A stretch of DNA of 49,823 nucleotides from a bacterium (GCA_016124935.1 WGMS01000027.1:1-49823), one strand, 5' to 3'; shown: positions 41,732 through 49,823, numbered from the stretch's first letter. Notes: generated by a model from the sequence alone, not told the origin. Numbers and translations are program-made.

Positions 41732-42278
41732 CTTCCTTTGTTTTGTATTACTATAGCGATCAGTAAAACTAAGGAAGTAAAAAATAGAGATGAGCCAGAT
41801 CTTCAGGTTGCCGAGATACTGGTAGAGATAGCCCGGGGTGAAGAATATCGTCACCGGACCGATGATCTAGTTTCTATATATTCGAGTTTGGAAGGTTTTG
41901 CAGTTGAAGGAGATCCGGAACCCGTTGAGGCAACCTCAGAAAGGCTGCCTTAACAGGTCAAGGCTAGGTCTGGTTATGCGTCAGGCTTTTGAGCGGATCT
42001 CCAGAAACGAAGGGGAGAATATTTGTGTGTCCAGGCTATATGACAAAGCTCCTGGTTCCAATTTCGATAAGCCTAAGATATCAGGAGGTTTCTTTACAGA
42101 TAGGAATCTGAAACCCAATTCGAACACAACCAGCAACGTTTTCGGGCTTTGTAATTACATTAGCGCAGTTAGCGAGGAGCGCTAGAATCACCCGGGTCAG
42201 GAGGCCTATAAATAGGCTATTCGAGTCAAGAGGGTAGATATAGTTCAGCCAGAGAATTCTGGAAAAAGTGAATATCGA
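41732..42278. other. Intergenic region with two weak short frames
   Basis: Apart from the possible 69-residue gene at 41976-42185, a protein-like frame at about 41740-41953 (DEPDLQVAEILVEIARGEEY) lacks a believable start and may be a gene fragment. Confidence 0.3.
41976..42185 (+). CDS. Possible small protein (69 aa), doubtful
   Basis: A 69-codon frame starting with ATG and a weak AGG site, polar and without hydrophobic segments or recognised motifs. It is kept as doubtful: the region upstream of the TPR gene at 42279 is otherwise empty, and composition resembles coding sequence only moderately. Confidence 0.2.
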   Translation: MRQAFERISRNEGENICVSRLYDKAPGSNFDKPKISGGFFTDRNLKPNSNTTSNVFGLCNYISAVSEER

Positions 42279-43562
42279 ATGTTGTTTCTTCTCATTTTAT
42301 CCCTGGTTATTCTTGCTTCGGTGGCTGCCCTGTTCAGCCCCTATATCTTTGTTCGGGTCCTGGGCGGCATTGTTCTTGGAGTAATTCTGTACATCGCCTG
42401 CTTGATCTTCTGGCCTGTGATCAAAATGTCTCCGCGTCTTCTTTCCGCCATTCTTTTCATGAACGGGATGTTCACTCTTGATGCGGTTCTCTGTCAGTCT
42501 ATGTTGGCTTTCTGGCGCACCTGGAATTCGATATTCGTCAAGCTGGGCTTTCCAGAAGAGCACGAAGAGCTGCGGGGCTGGTACACCCAGATTGCATCCA
42601 ACAGTGTCATGCTGGGCGAGTTCGAAAAAGCTTCTTCCATGAATCGCAAATGTCTCGAGATTGCCATGCAGGATGGTACCGTGGCCGATGTCGGAGAAGC
42701 CAGGGTAAATCTGGCGTACATATTGCTAAAAACCGGAGAGCTGCAGGAGAGCAGCCAGCTCATGAAAAAAGGTCTTGCCGATGTCGAGCGCGAATTCAAC
42801 CGTCATGTGAGGGAACTGGATGATGTTCAAGACGACTTCAGTAGAAATTCCGATGCCGAAGAGGCCTATATGCTCGAGACCGGAGTAACAGTCGCCAAGC
42901 TCGATCTGGAGCAGATCAAGCTCAGGCTCTACACCTGTCTTTACTCTTACGGGGATTTTCTGGAGACCTTTCTCTTGTTCGACAAAGCGGTAGAAGTGAG
43001 GAAGCGCGCTTTCGAGATTGCCAGGGACTGTTTTCCTGAGGGTCAGAAAGGGTTGGAGTACGCTCTCACTCAGCTCGGAATCTGTCTTGCCAGGGTAGGT
43101 AACCTGGAAGAGGCGGAGCAGAGAATAAAGGAAGGTTTTGAACTTCGCAAAACACTCTACGACAGGAAGTCCAGTGCTTTCTCCCATGGACTCTTCAGTC
43201 TCGGTTTACTTGAACATATGAAAGGCAATCTCGATGAAGCAGAGCGGCTTTTTGACGAGCATATAGATGTTTTTTACAAGTTGCCCCGGGTCTATCGAAT
43301 TGATGAAGGCTACTATCTGACTTATTACGCGGCGATCAAGCGAGATCGAAATAAGCTGGATGAAGCCGATGAGATATTTAAAAAAGCGCTTGCCCACAAG
43401 CACAAGCTCTACGGCGACTTTCATCCTGACCTTGTAGAAACTTACATAGAATATGAAAAGCTGCTGCGTATAAAAAAAGGACGCAGTGGAGAAGCAGATC
43501 AGATAAAAGAGAAAATCGATGCCATGCTGGCAGAGACCAGAAAAAAAGCTGGTTTAGAATAA
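42279..43562 (+). CDS. Membrane-anchored TPR protein (427 aa)
   Basis: A 427-residue protein. Residues about 1-50 hold two hydrophobic helices (MLFLLILSLVILASVAALF, then GGIVLGVILYIACLIFW) and a third, weaker one may lie near 55-72. The rest is a run of tetratricopeptide repeats (ARVNLAYILLKTGELQESSQ, ALTQLGICLARVGNLEEAEQ, FSLGLLEHMKGNLDEAERLF, YAAIKRDRNKLDEADEIFKK). The kinesin-light-chain-like spacing of about 42 residues is common in such proteins. The ribosome site is weak (GGAAAAAGTG about 9 bases upstream). It converges on the secreted TPR gene at 43601. Partner unknown. Confidence 0.78.
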   Translation: MLFLLILSLVILASVAALFSPYIFVRVLGGIVLGVILYIACLIFWPVIKMSPRLLSAILFMNGMFTLDAVLCQSMLAFWRTWNSIFVKLGFPEEHEELRGWYTQIASNSVMLGEFEKASSMNRKCLEIAMQDGTVADVGEARVNLAYILLKTGELQESSQLMKKGLADVEREFNRHVRELDDVQDDFSRNSDAEEAYMLETGVTVAKLDLEQIKLRLYTCLYSYGDFLETFLLFDKAVEVRKRAFEIARDCFPEGQKGLEYALTQLGICLARVGNLEEAEQRIKEGFELRKTLYDRKSSAFSHGLFSLGLLEHMKGNLDEAERLFDEHIDVFYKLPRVYRIDEGYYLTYYAAIKRDRNKLDEADEIFKKALAHKHKLYGDFHPDLVETYIEYEKLLRIKKGRSGEADQIKEKIDAMLAETRKKAGLE

Positions 43563-43600
43563 CAGCCGCTTCGTTTCTAATTTCGTGTTCTCTAGTGCCT

Positions 43601-45397
43601 TCAGGGAGAGGACTTCTCTCTGTCTTGAGAAAGCCATTTGCCGACCTCGCCGGGAATCTTATTCACCAGTTTGCCCGAATAGACAAAGTTCTCGCGAGCC
43701 GCTTCGCTCCAGTCTTTTTTGTGGGTGAGGACATTGAGCAAATAAGAATGCAGGTCCGCGTCTTCCGGAGAGAGCTCGATCGCTTTTCTATACTCTTTTT
43801 CGCTCCACTCGTAGTCTTTTACTTCGTAGAGTGCGTCACCAAGGGCGGTGAGTGCGATAGGATCGTGTTCGCTCAGATCGCTTGCGAACACCAGTCTTTC
43901 TGGTCTCAGTTTGACATAGGAGAGCGCCCGGGGCAGCGTGGGAATATATTTGGTTTCGTTAAAACGAACCGCTTCGGCGATGGCAGCGGGCAGCTCTTTC
44001 TTTCTGTAGAAATAGGAGCAAAGCATGGCATGGGCTCGGCTTTCGTAGTGACTGGCAAGAATATTGAGATCACCTTTTAAGGGAGAGAGCAGATTGAGAC
44101 CGACCAGGCATTCTTCTCTGGCTTTATCATACTCTTGCAGTCTCCATAGAATCTCGGCATGATTGAGGCGCAGTCTCCAGTAAGAAGGCATCAGCGCTAT
44201 CGCCTTTTCAAATAGAGTCTTCGCCCGGTCGCCATGCTTCATGTCGATATGAAGCGACCCCATATCGAAATAAGTCCTGGACAGATACGGGTCCAGATCC
44301 AGGGCTTTGTCGTAGGATTTGAGGGCTTCTTCGTTCTCGGAGAATAACTTATGAATGTCTCCCATGGTGCCGTATATAGTGGCGGTGTTCGGTAGCAGGG
44401 CGGCAATGTGCTCCAGGACTTTGATGGCATTTTTGTACTGCTCGTCATAGCCGTATTCAGTAGCCAGGTTGATATAGGCCGAAGCGCTCAATCTGCTGGT
44501 AACGGTGGCTGCCAGCAGGTGTTCGAGGGCCTTGGTATTGTCGTTCTCCCCGGCATAGTGATTGCCCAGTTTATATTGCCATATCGGATCATCGGGCAGA
44601 ATCTTGCCGGCGGCCAGAATATGTTGTTTTGTCCCTTTTAAATCGCTTTCGACTAAACAAGAGTCCGCCAGCAAGATCTCTTTTATGTAATCGTTCTCTG
44701 TCAAATCGGCCGCCTCTTTATACGCTCGGGTGGTGGCATCTCCAAGACCGAGCAAAGAGCAGGCGCGCGCTTTTAGAATGAGCAGGGCTGGTTTACAGTT
44801 GTTTTTCTCCAGGGCCAGTCCGGCATCGATAAGTTTCAGAGCCTCTATACCGTCTTTCTTTCTGAGCCTGTCTTTGGCCAGTTGTTCATAGACAAAAGCG
44901 GTCTTTGGTTGCAGATTCTCAAAGTCGGTCAGTAAGTTTTTTTGTTCGTCGAAACGGCAGAGCTGCTTGAGCGCTTCAGAGCGATAGCACAGCGCGTCTA
45001 GATCTGTCGGGGCCATGGCGCAGGCAGTGTTGAAACAGTTGAGCGCCGCCTCCGGGTTAGAATCGAGCAGGAAGCCGTATCCGGCATAAATAAAAGATTT
45101 GATTTGCTTTCTCTGGCTCTTTTCTTTCGTCGCCTGCAGGATCAAGCCTGGCACTGTGCCGAAAGTTTTGTTGACGTCAAAGTTTTGAAAGGATTCTTTC
45201 AGGGTCGCGATAGATTTGCTTACAGTCTCCCGGGTTTCGACGGCTTCATCCGTCTCAGGAGTTTCTGTCGGCTTTACCGTCTCTATCTTTTGCTGGGGAG
45301 ACTCTTCCTGGGCTGTAGCCGGATAGGCTTGCCATGATCCTGCCAGCAGGCAGGTTGTCAGAAATAACTTCAGTAACTTTTGGTCTTTACTCATCAT
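43601..45397 (-). CDS. Secreted TPR-repeat protein coupled to tadA (598 aa)
   Basis: A 598-residue exported protein. The signal peptide is about residues 1-31. Many tetratricopeptide repeats follow, with clear examples at LNCFNTACAMAPTDLDALCY, YKLGNHYAGENDNTKALEH, YDKALDLDPYLSRTYFDMGS and YRKAIELSPEDADLHSYL. It begins with ATGATG, the first overlapping the tadA stop by four bases (ATGA), so translation is coupled to tadA. The only ribosome site, in AGGAGG-like CCTCCTGATGAG read on the other strand, is absent on this strand, making coupling the likely way it is started. The link between a tRNA enzyme and an envelope scaffold looks fortuitous. Confidence 0.8.
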   Translation of the reverse strand: MMSKDQKLLKLFLTTCLLAGSWQAYPATAQEESPQQKIETVKPTETPETDEAVETRETVSKSIATLKESFQNFDVNKTFGTVPGLILQATKEKSQRKQIKSFIYAGYGFLLDSNPEAALNCFNTACAMAPTDLDALCYRSEALKQLCRFDEQKNLLTDFENLQPKTAFVYEQLAKDRLRKKDGIEALKLIDAGLALEKNNCKPALLILKARACSLLGLGDATTRAYKEAADLTENDYIKEILLADSCLVESDLKGTKQHILAAGKILPDDPIWQYKLGNHYAGENDNTKALEHLLAATVTSRLSASAYINLATEYGYDEQYKNAIKVLEHIAALLPNTATIYGTMGDIHKLFSENEEALKSYDKALDLDPYLSRTYFDMGSLHIDMKHGDRAKTLFEKAIALMPSYWRLRLNHAEILWRLQEYDKAREECLVGLNLLSPLKGDLNILASHYESRAHAMLCSYFYRKKELPAAIAEAVRFNETKYIPTLPRALSYVKLRPERLVFASDLSEHDPIALTALGDALYEVKDYEWSEKEYRKAIELSPEDADLHSYLLNVLTHKKDWSEAARENFVYSGKLVNKIPGEVGKWLSQDREKSSP

Positions 45398-45918
45398 GAC
45401 TCATCAGGAGGAAGAGGGTGTTGCTTCAGGTTATTCGAATTCGATCTGACATTGGCTTCGAAATATCGGGTGAGGATGCGCTGACACTCCTCTTCTTCAA
45501 TTCCGCCAATTACATCCGGAACAGGATAGATTCTACCCTGTTTGAAAAGATTGAAGGCGCTGCCGCAAGCTCCGGACTTGAGATCATAGGCGCCGTAATA
45601 AAGAGCCGCTATTCTTGTCTGAATTATCGCTTCGGCGCACATCGGGCAGGGCTCCAGAGTGGTAAAGAGAGTACAGTCGTCAAGCCTCCAGCTATCCATC
45701 GCCCGGGCTGCTTCGCGAATGGCTAGAATTTCGGCATGACCGACCGGGTCTTTGTCTTCCTCTCGGCGATTGTGGGCTGCCGCTATCACCTTGCCGTCCT
45801 TGATGATTACACAGCCGACCGGGACATCAATGCTCGCCTGGCCGGCTATAGCAAGTGCCTCTTTCATCCAGTCTCTGGCTGAATTGCTGCATTGGTTTGA
45901 ACTTTCGGTGTTTTTCAT
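45394..45918 (-). CDS. tadA: tRNA-specific adenosine deaminase
   Basis: TadA turns adenosine 34 of tRNA-Arg into inosine. The 174-residue protein has the deaminase motifs PVGHAEILAI (His ligand and catalytic Glu) and EPCPMCAEAII (two Cys ligands). A GACGSAFNLF segment matches the family. The C-terminal 15 residues are a polar tail. No Shine-Dalgarno site precedes the ATG: a 16-bp palindrome occupies the place (45921-45936). It is the first gene of a coupled pair with the secreted TPR protein. Confidence 0.92.
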   Translation of the reverse strand: MKNTESSNQCSNSARDWMKEALAIAGQASIDVPVGCVIIKDGKVIAAAHNRREEDKDPVGHAEILAIREAARAMDSWRLDDCTLFTTLEPCPMCAEAIIQTRIAALYYGAYDLKSGACGSAFNLFKQGRIYPVPDVIGGIEEEECQRILTRYFEANVRSNSNNLKQHPLPPDES

Positions 45919-45920
45919 TT

Positions 45921-45936
45921 ATTAACCATGGTTAAT
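45921..45936. promoter_or_regulatory. Perfect 16-bp palindrome at the tadA translation start
   Basis: ATTAACCATGGTTAAT begins two bases before the tadA ATG, in the position a ribosome site would take. It looks like a repressor operator or an RNA hairpin that masks the start. Confidence 0.5.
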
Positions 45937-46149
45937 CTTTTGTTTTGTCCAGAAATTTGTAGAGGCGAATATAGACACTCACAATCGACGAGACACTTCT
46001 CAAGATTGAACTTGTTCCCGTCAGGGGTGATCGGGACGTTTCTTTCAAGTTGTTGAATCCAATGGTCAAATACAAACCAAACAATCAATGAAGTCGGAGG
46101 TGAAAATCTAAAGCAAGAAAACAGAAATAAGCGGCTAGCAATCTTAATA

Positions 46150-46196
46150 GAATCAAAACGGGAGTTCTAATAGGGAAGAGACTCTCGTTTTGATTC
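46150..46196 (-). terminator. Stem-loop directly after speB
   Basis: Sixteen-bp stem with one wobble (46150-46165, 46181-46196) and a 15-base loop, touching the speB stop. The 3' arm on the minus strand contains GTTTTGATTC. Confidence 0.75.
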
Positions 46197-47189
46197 TCAA
46201 TAGCGTTTGGTGACGCCCAGATCAAGCGCGTAGCGATAGCCAATCAGCTTAAAGACGGCTTTGGCTACCAGAAAGTCCGGTGCGTGCACGCCTTTTATGG
46301 GTGAAAGCTCGACAAAGTCGGCGGCAACGACGTTTTTCTTGACGCAGACCAGTTTAATAAGCTCCATCAATTGGTTCCAGCTCATGCCGCCGGGCTCCGG
46401 GGTGCCGGTTGCAGGCATAATCGAGGGATCGAGGCCGTCCACATCCACGGTCAGATAGACATTGTCCGAAAGGGTGTCGACTATCTCCTGGAAATTCCAC
46501 TTGTGCTGCTGCCGCGCCCAGAAAATATTGACCCGGGGATGTTTTTTCTCCAGCCATTCGGTCTCTTCTCTGCTGATATTGCGAATACCGACCTGGGTGA
46601 TCAGGGGCTGGGGCAGGCATTTGTAGAGCTGATAACTTATCGAAGCATGGCTGTAGGGATTGTCCTGATATTCCGGTCTGAGGTCGGCATGGGCATCCAC
46701 TTGTAGAATCGAGAGGTCTTTATAACGTTCGGCACAAGCCCTGACTGCGCCCAGGGTGAGAGAATGCTCTCCGCCAAGGATAATCGGAAACTTGTCGGTT
46801 TCTATGTAAGGCTTGATGGCGTCGGTTATCTTCTGAAAGGGTTTTTCGGTGGTTCTTATCACCTTGGGGACCGAAATCGCTTCTGTAGTATGGATGCCGA
46901 TTTTATGAGGTTCTGCCCAGAGCTCGTCATCGAAGCGCTCCAGCTCTGTGCTGGCTTCGAGAATAGCCCTGGGTCCGTTTTTGGTTCCTTTGCCGTAACA
47001 GGTGGTGGCTTCGTAGGGAACCGGAACTATGAAAACTTTGGAGTTGCCTGCCGAGGAATTCTTGTCAGGCAGGCCAAGGAAATTAGGCATCTTCTTGCCG
47101 GCTGTCCTGGCCTTGCTTGCTGTGGCTGCGGTTTTTGCTTTGGTTGCCGTGGCGGCCGGTTTGGGCGCGGAGGTTTTCTTTGATGGCAT
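46197..47189 (-). CDS. speB: Agmatinase/arginase family ureohydrolase
   Basis: A 330-residue ureohydrolase; agmatinase makes putrescine and urea from agmatine. Manganese motifs are complete: GGEHSLTLG, VDAHADLRPEY and DVDGLDPSIMPATGTPEPGG. The strand pattern TCYGKGTKNGP matches agmatinase more than arginase. The first 33 residues are an extension of Lys, Ala and Thr (KPAATATKAKTAATASKART), like a histone-H1 tail, and not part of the enzyme fold. The ribosome site is weak (GGAAA). It lies downstream of the HutG-like gene on the same strand, 114 bases away, so the pair may be co-transcribed. Confidence 0.88.
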   Translation of the reverse strand: MPSKKTSAPKPAATATKAKTAATASKARTAGKKMPNFLGLPDKNSSAGNSKVFIVPVPYEATTCYGKGTKNGPRAILEASTELERFDDELWAEPHKIGIHTTEAISVPKVIRTTEKPFQKITDAIKPYIETDKFPIILGGEHSLTLGAVRACAERYKDLSILQVDAHADLRPEYQDNPYSHASISYQLYKCLPQPLITQVGIRNISREETEWLEKKHPRVNIFWARQQHKWNFQEIVDTLSDNVYLTVDVDGLDPSIMPATGTPEPGGMSWNQLMELIKLVCVKKNVVAADFVELSPIKGVHAPDFLVAKAVFKLIGYRYALDLGVTKRY

Positions 47190-47303
47190 GACTTTGTATT
47201 TCCGGTCAGGGCAGCATTATCTTACCAGTATAGCGATGCGAAATGTGTGGATCGGGCAGGGAGATTCTGGTTGCCAACAAGTTTGTCGGCAAGTGATTCG
47301 GCT

Positions 47304-48344
47304 CTAGAGAGCTTTTTTCTGTTCGCTTTTCAGGTAAGTGATAACTGCCGCAGTCAAGAATTTGCCGACGATTCTTGTGCCATCATCAGTAGTGCAGGAT
47401 GGCGCCCCTTCGGAGAGATGCAGATAAAGTGTAGCGAAGTTCTCAGTGATAAAATGTATGAATCGCAGTGCTTCTTCTTCGGTGATTCCAACCGGGGTGA
47501 GAGCACTGGTTGGCATGTTTTTGATGCTGTCCAGATCGAGTTCCAGCCCAAGCTTAAGACCGGAGATGGATTCGCTCTTTTTGAAATAGTCTCTGCAATT
47601 CAAGAGTGATCGCTCAAAAGAATCACCGCCTTCTCTATTGAGAGCATCGAAACTGATTGAGCCGAAGCCGTCTTTCTCCAGTCTGGTCAGCATCTCTTCA
47701 GAGTTGTAGCTTTCGTGCAGGCAAAAGACCATATACGAGGCGAGCAGGTTTTCCTTATTGGCATAAGAAAATGGATTGCCGCTATGTCTTCCCTCTGGAA
47801 TTCTATAGTCGGCATGGGGGTCGCAGTTGACACAGTTGATACCATTTTCGATACCGGCCGCCGCGCAGACTCCTCTGATAGTGGGCAACGAATTGTTGTT
47901 GCCACCGCCTATTACTATCGGCTTCAGACCAGCCTCGACGATGTCCGTAATTGCCGCTTGCACCCTTTCGTCAAGCCTGGCGCAGAGGCTTCGCAGCTCA
48001 TTCAGAGGCGCTTCGATAGATTCTTTTTGAAGGTCGTCGCAAGCTACTCTGCCTGCGATTGCCACCCGGCTGAAATCAAGATATCTATTGACCTGGACAT
48101 TGAGAAAGTAAGACAGAAAGGCATCCGGTGCAAGGGCGGCCCCCGCTCTGCCCAGATTGGCTCGCGGACCGATGTCTTCCGGTATCAGAATAATGGCGTG
48201 ACTGACTCCGGCAGCTTTCAACCCCACCGGGTTTTTGTCCGCGTTTTCAATTAATACTTCACCGGCTTTCGTTTCTCCCTGTCTGACCGATGTTTTGGCA
48301 TTGATTTCAGCCGAGCAAATAGGTTCTAGATATTTTTGGGGCAT
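47304..48344 (-). CDS. Arginase-fold protein of the HutG (formimidoylglutamase)-like group, metal site altered
   Basis: A 346-residue ureohydrolase-fold protein. The segment GRHSGNPFSYA after the metal loop is typical of the formimidoylglutamase-like group, which splits formimidoylglutamate in histidine breakdown. Metal ligands D175, H177, D179 (NCDPHADYR) and D270, D272 (ELDLDSI) are kept. The first ligand loop, usually GGGHDN, reads GGGNNN at 146-151, so the histidine that bridges the manganese pair is missing. Activity is therefore doubtful, or uses one metal. No Shine-Dalgarno site is clear before the ATG. Next to speB in the same direction. Confidence 0.75.
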   Translation of the reverse strand: MPQKYLEPICSAEINAKTSVRQGETKAGEVLIENADKNPVGLKAAGVSHAIILIPEDIGPRANLGRAGAALAPDAFLSYFLNVQVNRYLDFSRVAIAGRVACDDLQKESIEAPLNELRSLCARLDERVQAAITDIVEAGLKPIVIGGGNNNSLPTIRGVCAAAGIENGINCVNCDPHADYRIPEGRHSGNPFSYANKENLLASYMVFCLHESYNSEEMLTRLEKDGFGSISFDALNREGGDSFERSLLNCRDYFKKSESISGLKLGLELDLDSIKNMPTSALTPVGITEEEALRFIHFITENFATLYLHLSEGAPSCTTDDGTRIVGKFLTAAVITYLKSEQKKAL

Positions 48345-48446
48345 TGCTTTTTGACAGTAATGGAGAACGGTCGAATATTCTAGCTTATTTGTTGTATGGT
48401 TTGTTCGTATTCTCGCTTCTCGTCAATTAGATCATTGTCGGTCAGA

Positions 48447-49367
48447 TCAGAGCTGATTGGCGACTGCTAGTGACGCGATTCTGGACATTAGCTCTTCTCG
48501 TTTCTTCAGATTGGCTTTTGAGCCTTTTATGAATATGGAGAGATAGAGGACGCGCCCGTCCGGACCGATTGCAATACCAACATCGTTGGTGCCGGCGTTC
48601 TTTCCTGATACATCTGCTCCTGTGCCGGTTTTGTGAGCAAGTCTCCATCCCCGTGGCAAACCCGCACGTATGCGGTTGGTGCCGGTATCACAGGAGAAAA
48701 GGTCTTCCAGAATTAGAGCCGTCGAACGTTTTGAGAGGAGTTTTCCCGTGTAGAGCTTCTCGAGCATATCGACCATGCCCTCTGGCGTGGCAGTGTCTCT
48801 AGGATCGGCAAGGTACTGCTCGATTCTCTCGCTGTCCGGTTGCAATTGACCTTCCGGTCTATCGATCCGAACGCCAGTAACGCCCGCCTTTCTCAGGAGC
48901 CTGGAGACATAAGCAGGTCCGCCGGCTCTGGCAATCAAGACATCGCATGCGGTGTTATCACTCTCGCGAACAGCGTAAGAGATCAGCTTACGAATACTGA
49001 AGTCGGCTTGCCCTCCTTTGATCTCTTTTTTCAATGGGCTGTGATATGGAACCAGATCTTTCAATTGGATAGACACTATATCGTTGATGCCCAGTTTCCC
49101 CTGGTCTACCAGTTTGAGAATCGCGATGGAAATGGGCAATTTGCAGACGCTCTGCATCGGGAACCGTTTCTTCTGGTTCAGCCCGAATTGCCAGTTTGTG
49201 CTCTTGTCAACTGCTGCAATACCGACTTCCCCTTTTACGACTGCCAGCTCTTCCGGCGCCAGGCTGGACTTTTCTGAGTCGGCATGGGTGGGGAAGGAGA
49301 AGAGAATGGCAAAGGTTATCAGGGTCATAGATGATATCGCTCGTAAGAGTGTCCTATTTGGTTCCAT
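48447..49367 (-). CDS. bla: Class A beta-lactamase
   Basis: A 306-residue exported serine beta-lactamase, hydrolysing beta-lactam rings in the periplasm. The signal peptide covers about residues 1-29. Active-site motifs: SVCK (S73, K76), SDN (136-138), E172 in the omega loop (PEGQLQ, in place of ExxLN), and KTG at 246-248. The omega loop carries several extra residues compared with TEM-type enzymes, as in the PER/VEB/CfxA subgroup. GGAG is about 11 bases before the ATG. It is transcribed alone. It is placed among ordinary chromosome genes without mobile-element neighbours, which fits an intrinsic enzyme. Confidence 0.92.
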   Translation of the reverse strand: MEPNRTLLRAISSMTLITFAILFSFPTHADSEKSSLAPEELAVVKGEVGIAAVDKSTNWQFGLNQKKRFPMQSVCKLPISIAILKLVDQGKLGINDIVSIQLKDLVPYHSPLKKEIKGGQADFSIRKLISYAVRESDNTACDVLIARAGGPAYVSRLLRKAGVTGVRIDRPEGQLQPDSERIEQYLADPRDTATPEGMVDMLEKLYTGKLLSKRSTALILEDLFSCDTGTNRIRAGLPRGWRLAHKTGTGADVSGKNAGTNDVGIAIGPDGRVLYLSIFIKGSKANLKKREELMSRIASLAVANQL

Positions 49368-49440
49368 TGTCCAGTACGCTCCTACAGTTTCCGGTTCGAA
49401 ATCGGTTACGAGGTAATTGTGAGATGGCTAGGCTCCTAAA

Positions 49441-49484
49441 CACCGAATTCACCGAAATTTTCTAAATTGCCGAATCACCGAATT
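49441..49484. repeat. Short direct repeats of CACCGAA(A)TT
   Basis: CACCGAATT at 49441-49449, CACCGAAATT at 49450-49459 and CACCGAATT at 49476-49484, with a partial GCCGAAT at 49469-49475. They lie upstream of the beta-lactamase gene. Confidence 0.5.
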
Positions 49485-49665
49485 ATAACCCGTCAACCTT
49501 TCGGTCGTTGAGACCGCCGAACTCAGATCCATCAGATTTTTTCTTGTGTTGTGCCGACTTTCGGGAGTGTCAGTAGAATTTTGCGGATCTTTTTGTTTTC
49601 TCGAATGTGCTCGAAATTACCGTACAAGCTTAATTCGGTGGTTCTTTTGTTTATCAATTATAAAG

Positions 49666-49671
49666 TATAAT
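49666..49671 (+). promoter_or_regulatory. Possible -10 element near the window end
   Basis: TATAAT in a strongly AT-rich context (AATTATAAAG just before). No clear -35 hexamer at 16-18 bases. It would drive a plus-strand gene starting beyond the window. Confidence 0.3.
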
Positions 49672-49823
49672 AGAATGAACAGGCCCGGATTATTCACGAA
49701 AGGAACAGAATAGGACGGCGATTCTTGCTCGAAAGCTAGGCGGTGATCCGGTTTAATCTTTTTTGATCTTGCGGCGATTTTCTGCTCAAAACTGTCTCCT
49801 GAGAGCTGGAATCGATCACCAGC

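Larger units (their letters stand above)
49368..49823. other. Intergenic region to the window end
   Basis: No convincing gene. It contains the ACCGAA repeats at 49441-49484 and a possible -10 at 49666. The last 100 bases include GGTTTAATCTTTTTTG near 49753 but no clear hairpin. Confidence 0.4.

Noticed and set aside
41690..41953. 87-codon frame after trxB
   Set aside because: Its GTG start lies inside the trxB terminator hairpin and has no ribosome site; only the later part looks coding, so it may be a fragment.
47271..47292. 10-bp inverted repeat between the HutG-like gene and speB
   Set aside because: One mismatch and a 2-base loop, no T-run; too weak to call a terminator or operator.
49389..49405. 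GGTTCGAAAT resembling a tRNA T-loop
   Set aside because: No cloverleaf can be built around it.
1..49823. CRISPR array, phage or insertion sequence
   Set aside because: No regularly spaced long repeats, transposase, integrase or phage genes were seen.

Overview
The window is about 50 kb of bacterial chromosome with roughly balanced base composition. It is densely coded on both strands and carries no rRNA, tRNA, transposase, phage gene or CRISPR array that I can see. The gene mix is core housekeeping (panC, coaE, mutL, hisS, trxB, pepA, tadA, plsC, mqnC, speB) interleaved with secreted TPR proteins, HEAT-repeat and aspartic-protease proteins and many small membrane proteins. This would fit a non-photosynthetic relative of cyanobacteria (Vampirovibrionia/Melainabacteria, perhaps Obscuribacterales). 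That placement is an impression from gene content, not a proof.

Layout. 1-1026 is a hairpin-rich stretch without a convincing gene. 1089-6252 holds five minus-strand genes: a methyltransferase with a 61-residue partner, a BT1-type transporter, an OsmC protein, and a dephospho-CoA kinase fused to a membrane-anchored extracytoplasmic domain. 6671-13113 holds a 36-residue membrane microprotein, a DUF6941-like protein, a secreted protein with two aspartic-protease domains, panC, a ketol-acid reductoisomerase homologue with two changed active-site residues, and an opine-dehydrogenase-like protein. 13527-15997 is a three-gene unit of unknown function: two tandem paralogues and a translationally coupled 47-residue membrane protein. 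16445-20241 holds an unknown protein with a membrane partner, a PP2C phosphatase and an M20 amidohydrolase. 20518-26529 holds a secreted glycine-zipper protein, a 1078-residue HExxH protein with HEAT-like repeats, and mutL. 26569-28314 holds a creatininase remnant, a small membrane protein and a rhomboid protease. 29068-31531 is a beta-CASP RNase with an unknown 181-residue gene and a two-helix membrane protein. 31993-41646 holds an unknown repeat protein, mqnC, a small membrane protein, hisS, plsC, a secreted TPR protein, pepA and trxB. 42279-49367 holds two more TPR proteins (one coupled to tadA), a HutG-like arginase-fold protein next to speB, and a class A beta-lactamase.

How genes may work together. 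PanC and CoaE are early and late steps of coenzyme A synthesis. PanC sits tail to tail with the reductoisomerase homologue, which lies beside an opine-dehydrogenase-like protein, so two Rossmann-type oxidoreductases neighbour the pantoate-using enzyme. Most transcription units are short and end in clear hairpins. Several genes (coaE, trxB, the beta-CASP RNase, tadA, mqnC) have hairpins, palindromes or repeats in their 5' regions that look regulatory.

Most unusual items: the membrane-anchored coaE fusion, the altered reductoisomerase homologue, the tandem-paralogue unit with its coupled microprotein, and the HExxH/HEAT giant. No function is claimed for genes I do not recognise.
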